Positions 9,205-18,082 of a DNA stretch of 64,000 nt are shown piece by piece (position 1 is the first letter of the stretch; each line of letters begins with the position of its first letter). The stretch is taken from contig NZ_LT629749.1 of assembly GCF_900105065.1 (NCBI RefSeq), forward strand, positions 2,356,001 through 2,420,000, read 5' to 3'. The DNA comes from Friedmanniella luteola. Lineage in GTDB: Bacteria > Actinomycetota > Actinomycetes > Propionibacteriales > Propionibacteriaceae. The position numbers were made by a program, and so were the translations under genes. Below the pieces are notes generated by a model. That model made no database searches, was not told the DNA's origin, and worked only from the letters and a program-made list of their open reading frames with translations.

Positions 9205-11565
9205 CTACCGGGGGATCTGCCACCGCGGCGTGGAGGGCTTGGTCTTCCACGCGACGATCGACCACTGGCTCTTCCCGGCGGCGCGCATCAGCGGGATGTC
9301 GGGGCTGACGGCGACGGGGTGGCCGACGGTCTGCAGCATCGGCAGGTCGGAGTGGGAGTCGGCGTAGGCGAAGCTGCGGGTCAGGTCGACCCCGTGCAGC
9401 GAGGCGTAGTGCTTGAGCCACGCCGCCCGGGACTCCCCCACCAGCGGCGGCCGGGCCAGGAAGCCCGTGCAGCGGCCGTCGGCGTCGGTGGCCAGCTGGG
9501 CGGCCACGATGACGTCGAAGTACTCCCGCAGCGGCCGGGTGAGCGTCTCGACGGCGCCGGTGATGAGGATGGTGGTGTGCCCGGCGGCGCGGTGCTGCTC
9601 GATCCGCTCCAACGCCTCCGCGGAGACCCGGCTGAGGATCGCCGGGGCCATCGTCGTGTCGACCCGGTGCTCCAGCTCGGCCAGGTCGAGGCCGCGGTAG
9701 CGGCGGTAGACCGCCCGCAGGAAGTCGCCGCGGTCCCGCTGCTCGGCCAGCAGGTAGCCGGGCAGCCGGCGGGCGACCTGCCCGACCTCGGCCACCTGGC
9801 CCGCCGGGGACAGCTCGGGCAGGCGCGACCACAGGTACTGCTCGACCACGTTGGTGGACATGATGGTGCCGTCCAGGTCGAAGATCGCGACGGCCGAGGC
9901 GCCGGCCGTGTCCTTGCTGAGGTCCTTCATGGTGCTGGGCCGGGACCCGCGCTTGTTCCGCAGGGCGTCCATCCGGCGCACCGACGTGGTGATCGAGGGG
10001 CAGTGCACGTCCTCGATGTAGGTCTTCCAGTCGTAGACCGCGGTGTCGAAGGCGAACGCCTCGACGTCGTCGGGGTGCAGCGAGCGGGTCAGGGCCAGCG
10101 TCGCGTCGTCGACGAAGTGCAGCTCGGACTGGGCGTACTCGTTGTAGAGGCCGTGGTAGCGCCGCAGGAAGTCCAGCCGGCGGCGGAACTTGTCGAGGCT
10201 GCGGGCGGCCTGCCGGGTCCGGTCCGAGCGCGGCGCCCGGGCCAGCAGCCGCTCGGCGAGGGAGTGCGCGAGCTCCGAGCTCGCCAGCAGCCGGCCGACC
10301 GAGGAGGAGCCCGGGAAGTCCCACTCGGGCAGCGGTTCGCCCGGCTTGGCCGTGCGCTCCAGCGGGTGCTCGGTGAAGTAGTGCCGGATCAGCTCGTAGA
10401 TCCCCGCGATGGTCAACGGGTTCCGGGCGCCGGAGCTGACGTGGTAGAACTCCGGGCGGCCGACCGTCGGGGCGGTGGCGCAGACGGCGATGATCGCGTT
10501 GACGACGAGGTCGCACGGCACGATGTCGAGCACCGAGTCCGGCGAACCGGGGAACTCGGGCAGCTCGCCGCGGCCGTAGGCCAGGATCAACGGCTCGGCC
10601 ATCTTGAAGCCCTCGATCCACCCCGGGTAGGGGTGCGCCCAGGACGACTCGACGATGGCCGGCCGGACCACCGAGACGCGGATCTCCGCCCCCAGGTCGG
10701 CGACCACCCGCTCGCCGAGGGCCTTGGTGAAGGTGTAGACGTCGGTCCAGCCGAGCGAGCGGGCCCGCTCGGTGCCCGCGCGGACGAGCTCGGCCTGCAC
10801 CCACTCGGTGCGGCGGCGCTCGGTGTCGGCCGCCGTGGTCAGGTAGCCGGCGCGACGGTGCTGGCGCTCGGCCTCCTTGCGCAGCGTGGTCAGCCGGTCG
10901 GGCATCCGGGACTCCGCCTCGACGAGCTCCCGCATGGCGAGCCCGGCCGCGGTCTCGGCCGCGTAGTCGACGCTGTGCTCCTGCGGCCCCTCCGGGATGG
11001 CGCCGCGGCGGCGGCCCGCCGTGTAGGCGGTGGAGATGTGCACGTAGTGCGGGACGCGGACGGCACGGCCGTCCTCGTCGCGGCAGGCCTCGATCATCCG
11101 CTCCATCAGGGCCTTGGTGCCCACCACGTTGGTGGTGAAGGCCTGGTCGATGGGCGGGTCGAAGGAGACGTCGCCCGCGCAGTGCACGAGGACGTCGAGG
11201 TCGCGCGGCAGCGCCGGCACGTTCGGCAGGTCGCCCTCGATGACCTCGATGCGGGCGTCGACCAGCGCCTCGGCGCCGCCCGCCGCGTCGCGCACGTCGG
11301 CGAAGATCGCCTTCTTGACCAGGGAGACGACGCGGTCGCGGGCCGAGGCCGAGCCCTTGCGGCGGACCAGGACCGAGGGCCGGGTGTCCGGCAGCTCGGT
11401 GAGGATCTTCCACAGCAGCTGCTCGCCGATGAAGCCGGTGACGCCGGTCATGACGATCTTCTGCCCCGCCAGCAGGTCCCGCAGCCGGCCGTCGAGCCGG
11501 GGGGCGGGGTGGTCGGCGTCGCGCACCACGGTCGGTCGGCTGGACGTGTCGGCAGCAGCCGTCAT
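9205..11565 (-). CDS. Fatty acyl-CoA reductase-like SDR fused to HAD-IB phosphatase
   Basis: A 786-residue two-domain protein. The N-terminal part (about 30-480) is an extended SDR of the fatty-acyl-CoA reductase/male-sterility type: nucleotide-binding TGVTGFIG at 40-47 and catalytic YTFTK further on. The C-terminal part (about 558-775) is a HAD-IB hydrolase: FDLDGT at about 562-567, LITGA near 668 and YADSHSD near 735. Similar fusions are known in actinobacteria; a lipid role (reducing acyl-CoA, or handling a phosphorylated lipid) is inferred and the substrate is unknown. The start ATG at 11565 overlaps the hisA stop by 4 bases, so it shares the hisA transcript, in the place where hisF normally follows. 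Confidence 0.8.
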   Translation of the reverse strand: MTAAADTSSRPTVVRDADHPAPRLDGRLRDLLAGQKIVMTGVTGFIGEQLLWKILTELPDTRPSVLVRRKGSASARDRVVSLVKKAIFADVRDAAGGAEALVDARIEVIEGDLPNVPALPRDLDVLVHCAGDVSFDPPIDQAFTTNVVGTKALMERMIEACRDEDGRAVRVPHYVHISTAYTAGRRRGAIPEGPQEHSVDYAAETAAGLAMRELVEAESRMPDRLTTLRKEAERQHRRAGYLTTAADTERRRTEWVQAELVRAGTERARSLGWTDVYTFTKALGERVVADLGAEIRVSVVRPAIVESSWAHPYPGWIEGFKMAEPLILAYGRGELPEFPGSPDSVLDIVPCDLVVNAIIAVCATAPTVGRPEFYHVSSGARNPLTIAGIYELIRHYFTEHPLERTAKPGEPLPEWDFPGSSSVGRLLASSELAHSLAERLLARAPRSDRTRQAARSLDKFRRRLDFLRRYHGLYNEYAQSELHFVDDATLALTRSLHPDDVEAFAFDTAVYDWKTYIEDVHCPSITTSVRRMDALRNKRGSRPSTMKDLSKDTAGASAVAIFDLDGTIMSTNVVEQYLWSRLPELSPAGQVAEVGQVARRLPGYLLAEQRDRGDFLRAVYRRYRGLDLAELEHRVDTTMAPAILSRVSAEALERIEQHRAAGHTTILITGAVETLTRPLREYFDVIVAAQLATDADGRCTGFLARPPLVGESRAAWLKHYASLHGVDLTRSFAYADSHSDLPMLQTVGHPVAVSPDIPLMRAAGKSQWSIVAWKTKPSTPRWQIPR

Positions 11566-12326
11566 GGGGTCGGTTCCTCGGGGGTGGCGAGCGGCAGCGA
11601 GGCGGCCCGGAGAGCCTCCTCGATGGTGAAGTTGCCGACGTACAGGGCGGTCCCGATGATCGCGCCCTCGACGCCGACCGGGACGAGGTCGCGCAGCGCC
11701 ACCACGTCCTCGAGGCTGGAGATGCCGCCGCTCGCGACCACGGGGGCGTCGGTGCGGGCGCAGACGTGCCGCAGCAGCTCCAGGTTGGGCCCGCTCAGCA
11801 TGCCGTCGGAGGCCACGTCGGTGACCACGAACCGGGCGCAGCCGGCCCGGTCGAGCCGGTCCAGGGTCTCGTCGAGCTCCCCGCCCTCCGAGGTCCAGCC
11901 GCGGGCGGCGAGCCGGGTGCCGCGGACGTCGAGGCCGATGGCGATGCGGTCGCCGTGCGCGGCGATGATCTCCTCGCACCACGCGGGGCGCTCGAGGGCG
12001 GCGGTGCCGATGTTGACCCGGCGGCAGCCGGTGGCCAGGGCCCGCTCGAGGGTCTCGTCGTCGCGGATGCCGCCCGACAGCTCCACCTGCAGGTGGAGGT
12101 GGGAGACGATCTCGGCGATGATCTCGGCGTTGCTGCCCCGCCCGAACGCGGCGTCCAGGTCGACCAGGTGGATCCACTCCGCGCCAGCGTCCTGCCAGCG
12201 CTGGGCGGCGGCCCGCGGGTCCCCGAACACCTTCTCCGAACCGAGCCGGCCCTGCACCAGCTGCACCGCCTGGCCGCCGGAGACGTCGACGGCGGGCAGC
12301 AGGACCAAGGGGCTCTGCGAATTCAC
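11562..12326 (-). CDS. hisA: Phosphoribosyl isomerase HisA/PriA
   Basis: ProFAR isomerase of histidine synthesis, 254 residues in a (beta/alpha)8 barrel. Catalytic aspartates are D14 ([10 protein letters not shown]) and D174 (TDVASDGM), and W144 in the RGW loop matches the actinobacterial PriA type, which can also do the TrpF step. Dual activity is inferred from lineage and that Trp. The start is GTG at 12326, six bases after a TAGGGT -10 element, so hisA has its own leaderless promoter. hisB and hisH lie about 9-10 kb away, beyond the sialoglycan cassette; hisF is not in the window. Confidence 0.92.
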   Translation of the reverse strand: MNSQSPLVLLPAVDVSGGQAVQLVQGRLGSEKVFGDPRAAAQRWQDAGAEWIHLVDLDAAFGRGSNAEIIAEIVSHLHLQVELSGGIRDDETLERALATGCRRVNIGTAALERPAWCEEIIAAHGDRIAIGLDVRGTRLAARGWTSEGGELDETLDRLDRAGCARFVVTDVASDGMLSGPNLELLRHVCARTDAPVVASGGISSLEDVVALRDLVPVGVEGAIIGTALYVGNFTIEEALRAASLPLATPEEPTP

Positions 12327-12332
12327 CCGACG

Positions 12333-12338
12333 ACCCTA
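12333..12338 (-). promoter_or_regulatory. Leaderless promoter of hisA (-10 TAGGGT)
   Basis: Minus-strand TAGGGT followed by 6 bases and the hisA GTG. It explains how hisA and the downstream reductase/HAD gene are expressed although separated from hisDCBH. No clear -35. Confidence 0.6.
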
Positions 12339-12387
12339 CCGGAGGAGCGACCACGCCCCGGCCACGTCCCGGCGGCCCCGCACCCGG

Positions 12388-13425
12388 TCAGCAGGCGACG
12401 GCAGCGAGCCCGAAGCGGCTGCGGGCCGAGGCGCTGACAGCCCCGAGGAAGCGCTCCGAGTTCGGCGTGGTGCCCGCGGTGTACCAGCGGTCGTCGATGT
12501 CGCAGACCAGCAGCTCGGCCGGGGTGTCGGCCAGCACCAGCGGCAGCGTGTGCACGACGGTGGACGGGAAGCTGATCACCCGCCGGGCCAGCACGCCGAG
12601 GCGGGCCGCGATCTCCAGGGGCAGGTCGGGCCGGACGACGGTGACGCCGAGGCCCTCGATCCGGGCCAGCTTGGCGTCGGACTCCTTGCGGTGGGCGAAG
12701 TAGCGGTCGACGGCGTACTGCTCGACGAGGCTGGCGACCCCGCCGAGGTAGGCGTCGGCGTCCACGACGCCGGTCTCGACCAGGGAGGTGCCGATGAGGT
12801 CGGAGCCCAGCTTCACCTCGGGGACCGGGAAGCGGGAGCGCACCCAGGCGAAGGTGTTGCGACCGACGTGGGCCCGGGGCAGCTCCACGTCGAGGCTGGT
12901 GAACAGCGCGAGGCGGCAGCCCGACTCGGGGCTGATGCGGCGGCGGACCGAGCCGGAGATCTGCTCGCGGGCGAAGTGGCTGATCTGCCGGCGGTGCCCG
13001 GGGGTGGCCACGCTGTGCCAGCGGGCGAGGTGCTCACCGGCGACCCACTGCCGGGCGAACTCGAGGGTGGCGGTGCCGTCGTCGACGATCACCACCTCGG
13101 GCGCGCGGCTGATGCTCATCACGACCTGCAGGACGCCGGAGAACGGGTCGCCGATCACGAGGCGCTCGACGCCGGAGAGCTCGCTGGCCAGCGAGCGGAC
13201 GGTGCGGGCCGTGGCCGCCCCGCCCAGCCGCGGCTCGTGCCAGAGGACCTCGAGGCCGTCCTCCCGGGCCAGCGCGGACATCGCCCGCAGCTGGCGGCGG
13301 GTGGCCTCGTTCGTGGGGGCCAGCACGATGACCGTGAGGTCGTCCCGGGGCTCGCCGGCCTGGTGGGCCCACTCGACCACGTTCAGCAGCTGGGCGGGGC
13401 TCTCCACCAGGGCCGACGAGCGCAC
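12388..13425 (-). CDS. Putative sialyltransferase/polysialyltransferase-like glycosyltransferase (GT52-like)
   Basis: A 345-residue protein that I assign only tentatively. It has an alternating strand/helix GT-B look, VIVDDGTATLEFA at 112-124, YFAHRKES at 242-249 (resembling the HP[RK]E region of GT52 and bacterial polysialyltransferases) and SFPSTVVHTLPLVL at 285-298 (resembling their Ser-rich acceptor loop). No signal peptide. The start is GTG at 13425, sharing bases with the end of neuB (stop 13430-13428 lies just before it), so the two genes form one unit. Proximity to a sialic acid synthase supports transfer of a sialic acid-like sugar. It could instead use another nucleotide sugar. Confidence 0.55.
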   Translation of the reverse strand: MRSSALVESPAQLLNVVEWAHQAGEPRDDLTVIVLAPTNEATRRQLRAMSALAREDGLEVLWHEPRLGGAATARTVRSLASELSGVERLVIGDPFSGVLQVVMSISRAPEVVIVDDGTATLEFARQWVAGEHLARWHSVATPGHRRQISHFAREQISGSVRRRISPESGCRLALFTSLDVELPRAHVGRNTFAWVRSRFPVPEVKLGSDLIGTSLVETGVVDADAYLGGVASLVEQYAVDRYFAHRKESDAKLARIEGLGVTVVRPDLPLEIAARLGVLARRVISFPSTVVHTLPLVLADTPAELLVCDIDDRWYTAGTTPNSERFLGAVSASARSRFGLAAVAC

Positions 13426-13427
13426 GC

Positions 13428-14363
13428 TCAGCTGCCCGTGCTGGCGAGCTGCGGCTCGGCCCCGGACTGCACGCGGCGCAGCTTCTTCATGGCGGCGAGC
13501 TCGCCGTCGTAGATCTTCTTGACCCCGTCGCCGAGGGACTCGGTGATGATCCGGACGTCGCGGACGAGGCGCTGCAGGCCGGGAGGCTCCACGGAGGCGG
13601 ACTGGTCCGAGCCCCACATGGCGCGGTCGAGGGTGATGTGCCGCTCGACGAACACGGCGCCGAGCGCGACGGCGGCCAGCGTCGTCTGCAGGCCCGTCTC
13701 GTGCCCGGAGTAGCCGATCGGCACGTTCGGGAACTCCGACTGCAGCGTGTGGATCATCCGCAGGTTCAGCTCAGCCGGCTTGGCCGGGTAGGTGCTCGTG
13801 GCGTGGCACATGACGATGTTCTCACTGCCCAGCACCTCCACCGCGTGGCGGATCTGCTTCGGCGTCGACATCCCGGTGGACAGGATGATCGTCCGGCCGG
13901 TGGCGCGGAGCCGGCGGAGCAGCTCGTCGTCGGTCAGCGAGGCGGAGGCGACCTTGTGCGCCGGCACGTCGAACTGCTCGAGGAAGTCCACCGCCTCGAC
14001 GTCCCACGGGGAGGCGAACCAAGCGATGCCGCGGTCGCGGGCGTGGGCGTCGATCTGGCGGTAGTCGTCCTCGCCGAACTCGACGCGGTGCCGGTAGTCG
14101 ATGTAGGTCATCCGGCCCCACGGGGTGTCCCGCTCGATGTCCCACTGGTCGCGGGGGGTGCAGATCTCGGGCGTGCGCTTCTGGAACTTGACGGCGTCGC
14201 AGCCGGCGGCGGCGGCCTGGTCGATGAGCGCGAAGGCGTTCGCGAGCTCACCGTTGTGGTTGATGCCGATCTCGCCGGTGATGTACACCGGGTGGCCCGG
14301 TCCGACGACGCGGTCGCCGAGGCGCCGCGTCGGTCCCTGGAGCAGTGCTGAGGAGGTGGTCAT
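13428..14363 (-). CDS. neuB: N-acetylneuraminate synthase-like protein (NeuB family) lacking the SAF domain
   Basis: Condenses an N-acetyl-mannosamine-type sugar with phosphoenolpyruvate to give a nonulosonic (sialic) acid. The 311 residues cover the TIM barrel: GEIGINHNGEL (30-40), DAVKFQKR (56-63), ASPWDVEAV, KVASASLTDDELL, ILSTGMST, MCHATSTYP, IGYSGHE and FVERHITLDR. The protein stops at the linker where other NeuB proteins continue about 40-60 residues into the antifreeze-like SAF domain, which closes the active site of the partner subunit. The start ATG is placed by a leaderless -10 element. Whether the product is Neu5Ac, legionaminate or pseudaminate cannot be told. Confidence 0.85.
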   Translation of the reverse strand: MTTSSALLQGPTRRLGDRVVGPGHPVYITGEIGINHNGELANAFALIDQAAAAGCDAVKFQKRTPEICTPRDQWDIERDTPWGRMTYIDYRHRVEFGEDDYRQIDAHARDRGIAWFASPWDVEAVDFLEQFDVPAHKVASASLTDDELLRRLRATGRTIILSTGMSTPKQIRHAVEVLGSENIVMCHATSTYPAKPAELNLRMIHTLQSEFPNVPIGYSGHETGLQTTLAAVALGAVFVERHITLDRAMWGSDQSASVEPPGLQRLVRDVRIITESLGDGVKKIYDGELAAMKKLRRVQSGAEPQLASTGS

Positions 14364-14369
14364 GGGCGC

Positions 14370-14375
14370 ACGCTA
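14370..14375 (-). promoter_or_regulatory. Leaderless promoter of neuB (-10 TAGCGT)
   Basis: Minus-strand TAGCGT followed by six bases and the neuB ATG at 14363. The same hexamer and spacing precede the FUSC gene at 44456. Confidence 0.6.
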
Positions 14376-14506
14376 GGGAGCGTTTCTGGCGGGACGGGCG
14401 ATGGCACCTGAACGGCAGGCGAACATCCGACGGAGTCCCGGAGACACCGGCCCCGACGGGGCTCGGGGGCGGTACCCGGCCGCCGGCACCGTGACCCGGC
14501 GGTCTG

Positions 14507-14535
14507 TTGGCGTGACACACGCCTGCCCGTAACCG
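14507..14535 (+). promoter_or_regulatory. Candidate promoter and palindrome upstream of the GT42-GT8 gene
   Basis: TTGGCG (14507-14512), a 17-base spacer and TAACCG (14530-14535) could form a plus-strand promoter. A perfect palindrome GGCGTG-ACA-CACGCC (14509-14523) overlaps the -35 and spacer and is a candidate repressor operator. The 232-base divergent region 14364-14595 holds nothing else I can name. Confidence 0.4.
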
Positions 14536-14595
14536 CCCATTCACCTGGGCTCGCCAGCATGCGTGCACTACGTCCGTCGACGAAAGCCGAGCTCC

Positions 14596-16566
14596 ATGCC
14601 GCCCATGCGAACCGCCTCCCTCACCGAGCAGCCGGGTGAGCGGGAGATCGCCTCGTTCGCCCCCCTCGTCCACCGGCCGCTCGTGATCGCCGGCAACGGA
14701 CCCTCCGCCGCCGTGCCCCCGCAGCACCGGCTGCCCGCCGACCCCGTCGTCTTCCGGATGAACTGGTTCTTCCTGGAGAGCCACTACCACTTCGGCAGCC
14801 ACGTCGACGCCTGGTTCTTCTCCGTGCCGAACCAGACGCTGGAGGAGACGCTCGCCCAGGAGATCCGGAGCGGCCGGTACACGGTCGACCGGCTGCTGTC
14901 CCCCATGCAGCTGCCGTCCGGACGGGACGGGGACGGCTGGGGGAACCAGCTCCTCGACGTCGACGTCGTGCAGCAGGACCACTGGGCCGTGGTGGCGCGG
15001 CACCCCCGGCTGGCCCGCCGGTTCATGAGCCGCCCCGGGCTGCCGACGACCGGGCTGCAGGCGCTCGGCTTCGCCCTGGCGGTGGGTTTCCGCGAGGTGT
15101 ACCTGTCCGGCATCGACCTGTACGAGTCGGCGGAGGCCCGCTACGGCTACACGGTCACCGACCAGGTCGCGGCCGCGCTCACCGCCAAGGACATCACCCC
15201 CGGCTACGAGAGCGCGCACTCGATCGACACCGACCTCGCCTTCCTGCAGGCCTGCCTGACGGAGTTCCCCGACGCCCGCGTGCACAACCTCAGCGAGTCG
15301 GTGAACCTGTCGGTCTACCTCGGCACCGCCCCGGAGCAGGTCGAGGGCCCCGACCTGGCGGCCGGCAGCACGGCGCACCTGGGCGAGCCCAAGGACCGCG
15401 TCGTGGCCACCCTGGCCGGCGCGCCCGGCGCCGACCCGGTCGTGGTCACCGCGCCCCGCGACCGCCGGCTGTGGCAGGAGGTCGACGGCCGCCGGTGCGC
15501 CTACGTCACCGTCGTCTCCGGCAACTACCACCACGGCGCCCGTGCGCTGGCCGGCTCGCTGCGCCGGGTGAGCGACGTCCCGCTGCTGGCCCTGGCCACC
15601 GCGGACGCCGACCGGGTCGCGCTGGCCGCCAGCGACATCCACGTCATCGACGTCCCGGAGATCCGCAACCCCAACACCAGCCAGCGGTTCCAGCAGCGCT
15701 TCCAGCACACCTACACCAAGCTGAACGTCTTCCGCCTCGACTTCCTGGACCGGCTGGTCTACCTGGACAGCGACACCGTGGTGCGGAAGAACATCGACGA
15801 GCTCTTCGCCGGTCACGGGTTCGCCGCCGCCCCCGACTCCGGCTTCGACCGGGCCAGCAGCCGGGAGTTCAACTCCGGCGTGCTCGCCCTCGAGCCCTCG
15901 CACGCGCAGTTCTGCCGGATGCTCGACGCGCTGGCCGCGACCCCCTCCCGCGACGGCGGGGACCAGGGCTTCCTCAACAGCTTCCTGGACACGTGGGAGG
16001 CACTGCCGGTGGAGTACAACACCACCAAGCGGGTGTTCGCCCACCACCCCGCGCTCTACACCGACGCCGACGTCAAGGTGCTGCACTACGTCGGCAACAA
16101 GCCCTGGGACCCGCTGCGCGACCCCGCGCACGACCGGTACGCCGAGCTGGACCGCGACTGGCTGGACTGCCTCGAGGCCTGGGAGCTGCGCGAGCTGGTC
16201 ACCGACCTGCGCGCCGTCGCCTCCGCCCAGGCGCGGGAGGACGCCGGGCTCCAGGTCTCGGGGGGCTCCTCGCTCTCGCCGTTCCGGCAGGCCCAGAAGC
16301 TGAACGCCAAACGGCGGTTCGCCCAGGCCGAGGAGGTGCTCCGGGACGCCTGGCGGACCAAGGAGGCCACCCCGGCCGAGCTCCGCGAGCTGGCCCGGGC
16401 GCTGCGGGCGCAGGGCCGCCACTCCGAGGCCGTCGCCACGCTGCGGACGGCCGCCCGGCTGGCCCCGGAGTCGATGGCCGTCACCCGGGAGCTGCAGGCC
16501 GCCCGGGCCCGGGCGGTCGTGCAGACGCTCCGCCGGCTCAACGCGAAGGTCGTGGGACGTGGCTGA
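14596..16566 (+). CDS. GT42 sialyltransferase fused to GT8 glycosyltransferase
   Basis: A 656-residue fusion. Residues ~28-245 match the GT42 (Cst-I/Cst-II) sialyltransferase fold: VIAGNGPS (30-37, CMP-sialic acid binding), VVFRMNWFF (51-59), YLSGIDLY (169-176), and AHSIDTDLAFL (207-217), whose H208 aligns with the catalytic His of Cst-II. Residues ~301-510 are a GT8 (glycogenin/LgtC-like) domain with the metal-binding DSD (391-393), FNSGVL and HYVGNKPW (497-504). The last ~100 residues look TPR-like. No signal or membrane segment, so it acts in the cytoplasm. I chose the ATG at 14596; an in-frame GTG at 14563 is possible and neither has a good ribosome site. It should add two different sugars, one probably a sialic acid. 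Confidence 0.83.
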   Translation: MPPMRTASLTEQPGEREIASFAPLVHRPLVIAGNGPSAAVPPQHRLPADPVVFRMNWFFLESHYHFGSHVDAWFFSVPNQTLEETLAQEIRSGRYTVDRLLSPMQLPSGRDGDGWGNQLLDVDVVQQDHWAVVARHPRLARRFMSRPGLPTTGLQALGFALAVGFREVYLSGIDLYESAEARYGYTVTDQVAAALTAKDITPGYESAHSIDTDLAFLQACLTEFPDARVHNLSESVNLSVYLGTAPEQVEGPDLAAGSTAHLGEPKDRVVATLAGAPGADPVVVTAPRDRRLWQEVDGRRCAYVTVVSGNYHHGARALAGSLRRVSDVPLLALATADADRVALAASDIHVIDVPEIRNPNTSQRFQQRFQHTYTKLNVFRLDFLDRLVYLDSDTVVRKNIDELFAGHGFAAAPDSGFDRASSREFNSGVLALEPSHAQFCRMLDALAATPSRDGGDQGFLNSFLDTWEALPVEYNTTKRVFAHHPALYTDADVKVLHYVGNKPWDPLRDPAHDRYAELDRDWLDCLEAWELRELVTDLRAVASAQAREDAGLQVSGGSSLSPFRQAQKLNAKRRFAQAEEVLRDAWRTKEATPAELRELARALRAQGRHSEAVATLRTAARLAPESMAVTRELQAARARAVVQTLRRLNAKVVGRG

Positions 16567-18082
16567 CATCACCGAGCAGGACCCGACGGCAGCGCGGGAC
16601 GGGTCGGGCGGCGCTCCCGCGCGCAAGCTGCGGCTCTTCCACTTCGACATCAAGACGCTGGGCAACTACGGCGACACCCTGCTGTTCGAGGCCGTCCGCC
16701 AGGTCTTCAACGGCTTCGGCGACGGGCGCTACTTCGAGGTGACCGACGCCCGCCCGCTGCGCGACCCGGTCGGCCCGGCGCTGGTCCGGCACATCAACGA
16801 GCACGCCGACGCCGTCGTCGTCGGCGGCGGCGGGCTGTTCCTCCGCGACACCAACGCGAACTCCCGCTCGGGCTGGCAGTGGAACATCTCGCTGAACCTG
16901 CTCCGCCAGATCGAGAAGCCGCTGATCATCTTCGGCGTCGGCAACAACCGGTTCATCGACCAGGAGGACTTCGCGCCCCCCTTCGTCGAGCACCTCAACC
17001 TCGTGATGGAGAAGTCGGTCTTCTTCGGGCTGCGCAACACCGGCTCGGTCGAGACGATCAGGCCCTACCTGGAGCCGTCGAGCCGGGACCGGGTGGAGTT
17101 CCAGCCCTGCCCGACGACCCTGTCCTCCTACCTGTTCCCCGACCTGTGGCGGCCCGAGCTGCCCGACGAGCGACGGCTGGCCCTGCAGATGATCGTCGGC
17201 AAGCGCCAGGAGCGGGCCGGCTTCTCCGCCGACGCCATCTACACCGACGTGCTGGAGGTGGCCCGGCGGCTCAAGGGCGACGGCTGGACCCTCGAGAGCG
17301 TCCCGCACGCGCGCGCCGACCTCGGCTTCGCCGAGCGGGCCGCCGCGGCGGGGCTGGTGGACTCGGAGGTGCGGCTGTTCAACGACCCCGACGGCCTCTA
17401 CAAGGGCGTCGAGCACTTCGCCGGCCTGCCGTTCATCCTGGGCACCCGGGGCCACGCCCAGATGGTGCCCTTCGGCATGGGCTCCATCCCGCTGTCGCTG
17501 CTCGTGCACCACAAGACGGGCTACTTCGCCCGCGACATCGGCCACCCCGAGCTGACCGTCGACCCCCGTCAGGACGGATTCGTCGACCGGCTGCACGCGG
17601 CCGTCAACGAGGCGGCCGAGCACCGGGTGGCCCTGCGGGCGGAGCTGGCCGAGGCCCGCGCCGGCTTCTTCGCCCAGACCCTGGACAACCTGGCCAGCAT
17701 CTACCAGCGGATCACCGGCACGACGGTGGTCCCCAGCCACACGCCCTACCCGCCCCTGGCCCGGGGGCTGGCCGCGCGCGCCTTCCTGCAGGGCGTCCAC
17801 CGCGACACCGCCGACGGCCGCGTCCGCAGCCTGACCGCCGACCTCGCCGCCGCCCGGGAGCAGGTGCCGTCCGGTCTCGACGGGCCGTCCTGGCTCCGTC
17901 GGCGCGCCCGGGAGGCCGTCGCCGCCGGCGACCTGGCGACGGCGCGCACCCTCTGGCGCGCGCTCGACGCGGTGGTCGACGACGGCACCGGCCGCGCCCC
18001 CCGGCCGCGGTGGGACTCGGGCGCCCTCCGGCTGGTCCCCGCGCCGCTGCTGGAGGCGGCCCGGGACCTGCGCCGCCGGTGA
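16559..18082 (+). CDS. Polysaccharide pyruvyl transferase family protein
   Basis: A 507-residue member of the family that transfers pyruvate ketals, or related groups, to glycans (PF04230-like). It has GNYGDTLLFEAVRQVF at 35-50 and VVVGGGGLF at 86-94, both typical of the GT-B-like fold, then IIFGVGNNRF, and FILGTRGHAQMVPFGMG near 303, matching the C-terminal substrate loop. Residues beyond ~390 are a helical extension of unknown role. The GTG start overlaps the preceding gene by 8 bases. The donor (phosphoenolpyruvate) and acceptor are inferred from the family; in this context it probably decorates the sialoglycan. Confidence 0.75.
   Translation: MADITEQDPTAARDGSGGAPARKLRLFHFDIKTLGNYGDTLLFEAVRQVFNGFGDGRYFEVTDARPLRDPVGPALVRHINEHADAVVVGGGGLFLRDTNANSRSGWQWNISLNLLRQIEKPLIIFGVGNNRFIDQEDFAPPFVEHLNLVMEKSVFFGLRNTGSVETIRPYLEPSSRDRVEFQPCPTTLSSYLFPDLWRPELPDERRLALQMIVGKRQERAGFSADAIYTDVLEVARRLKGDGWTLESVPHARADLGFAERAAAAGLVDSEVRLFNDPDGLYKGVEHFAGLPFILGTRGHAQMVPFGMGSIPLSLLVHHKTGYFARDIGHPELTVDPRQDGFVDRLHAAVNEAAEHRVALRAELAEARAGFFAQTLDNLASIYQRITGTTVVPSHTPYPPLARGLAARAFLQGVHRDTADGRVRSLTADLAAAREQVPSGLDGPSWLRRRAREAVAAGDLATARTLWRALDAVVDDGTGRAPRPRWDSGALRLVPAPLLEAARDLRRR

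Noticed and set aside
9319-13512. Plus-strand open frame of 1397 codons across hisA and the reductase/HAD gene
   Set aside because: It is the antisense shadow of well-supported minus-strand genes; its translation is low-complexity Gly/Arg/Val/Asp sequence without any domain, typical of high-GC antisense frames.
14248-16665. Minus-strand open frame of 805 codons over the GT42-GT8 gene
   Set aside because: The plus strand carries clear glycosyltransferase motifs; the minus translation is featureless.
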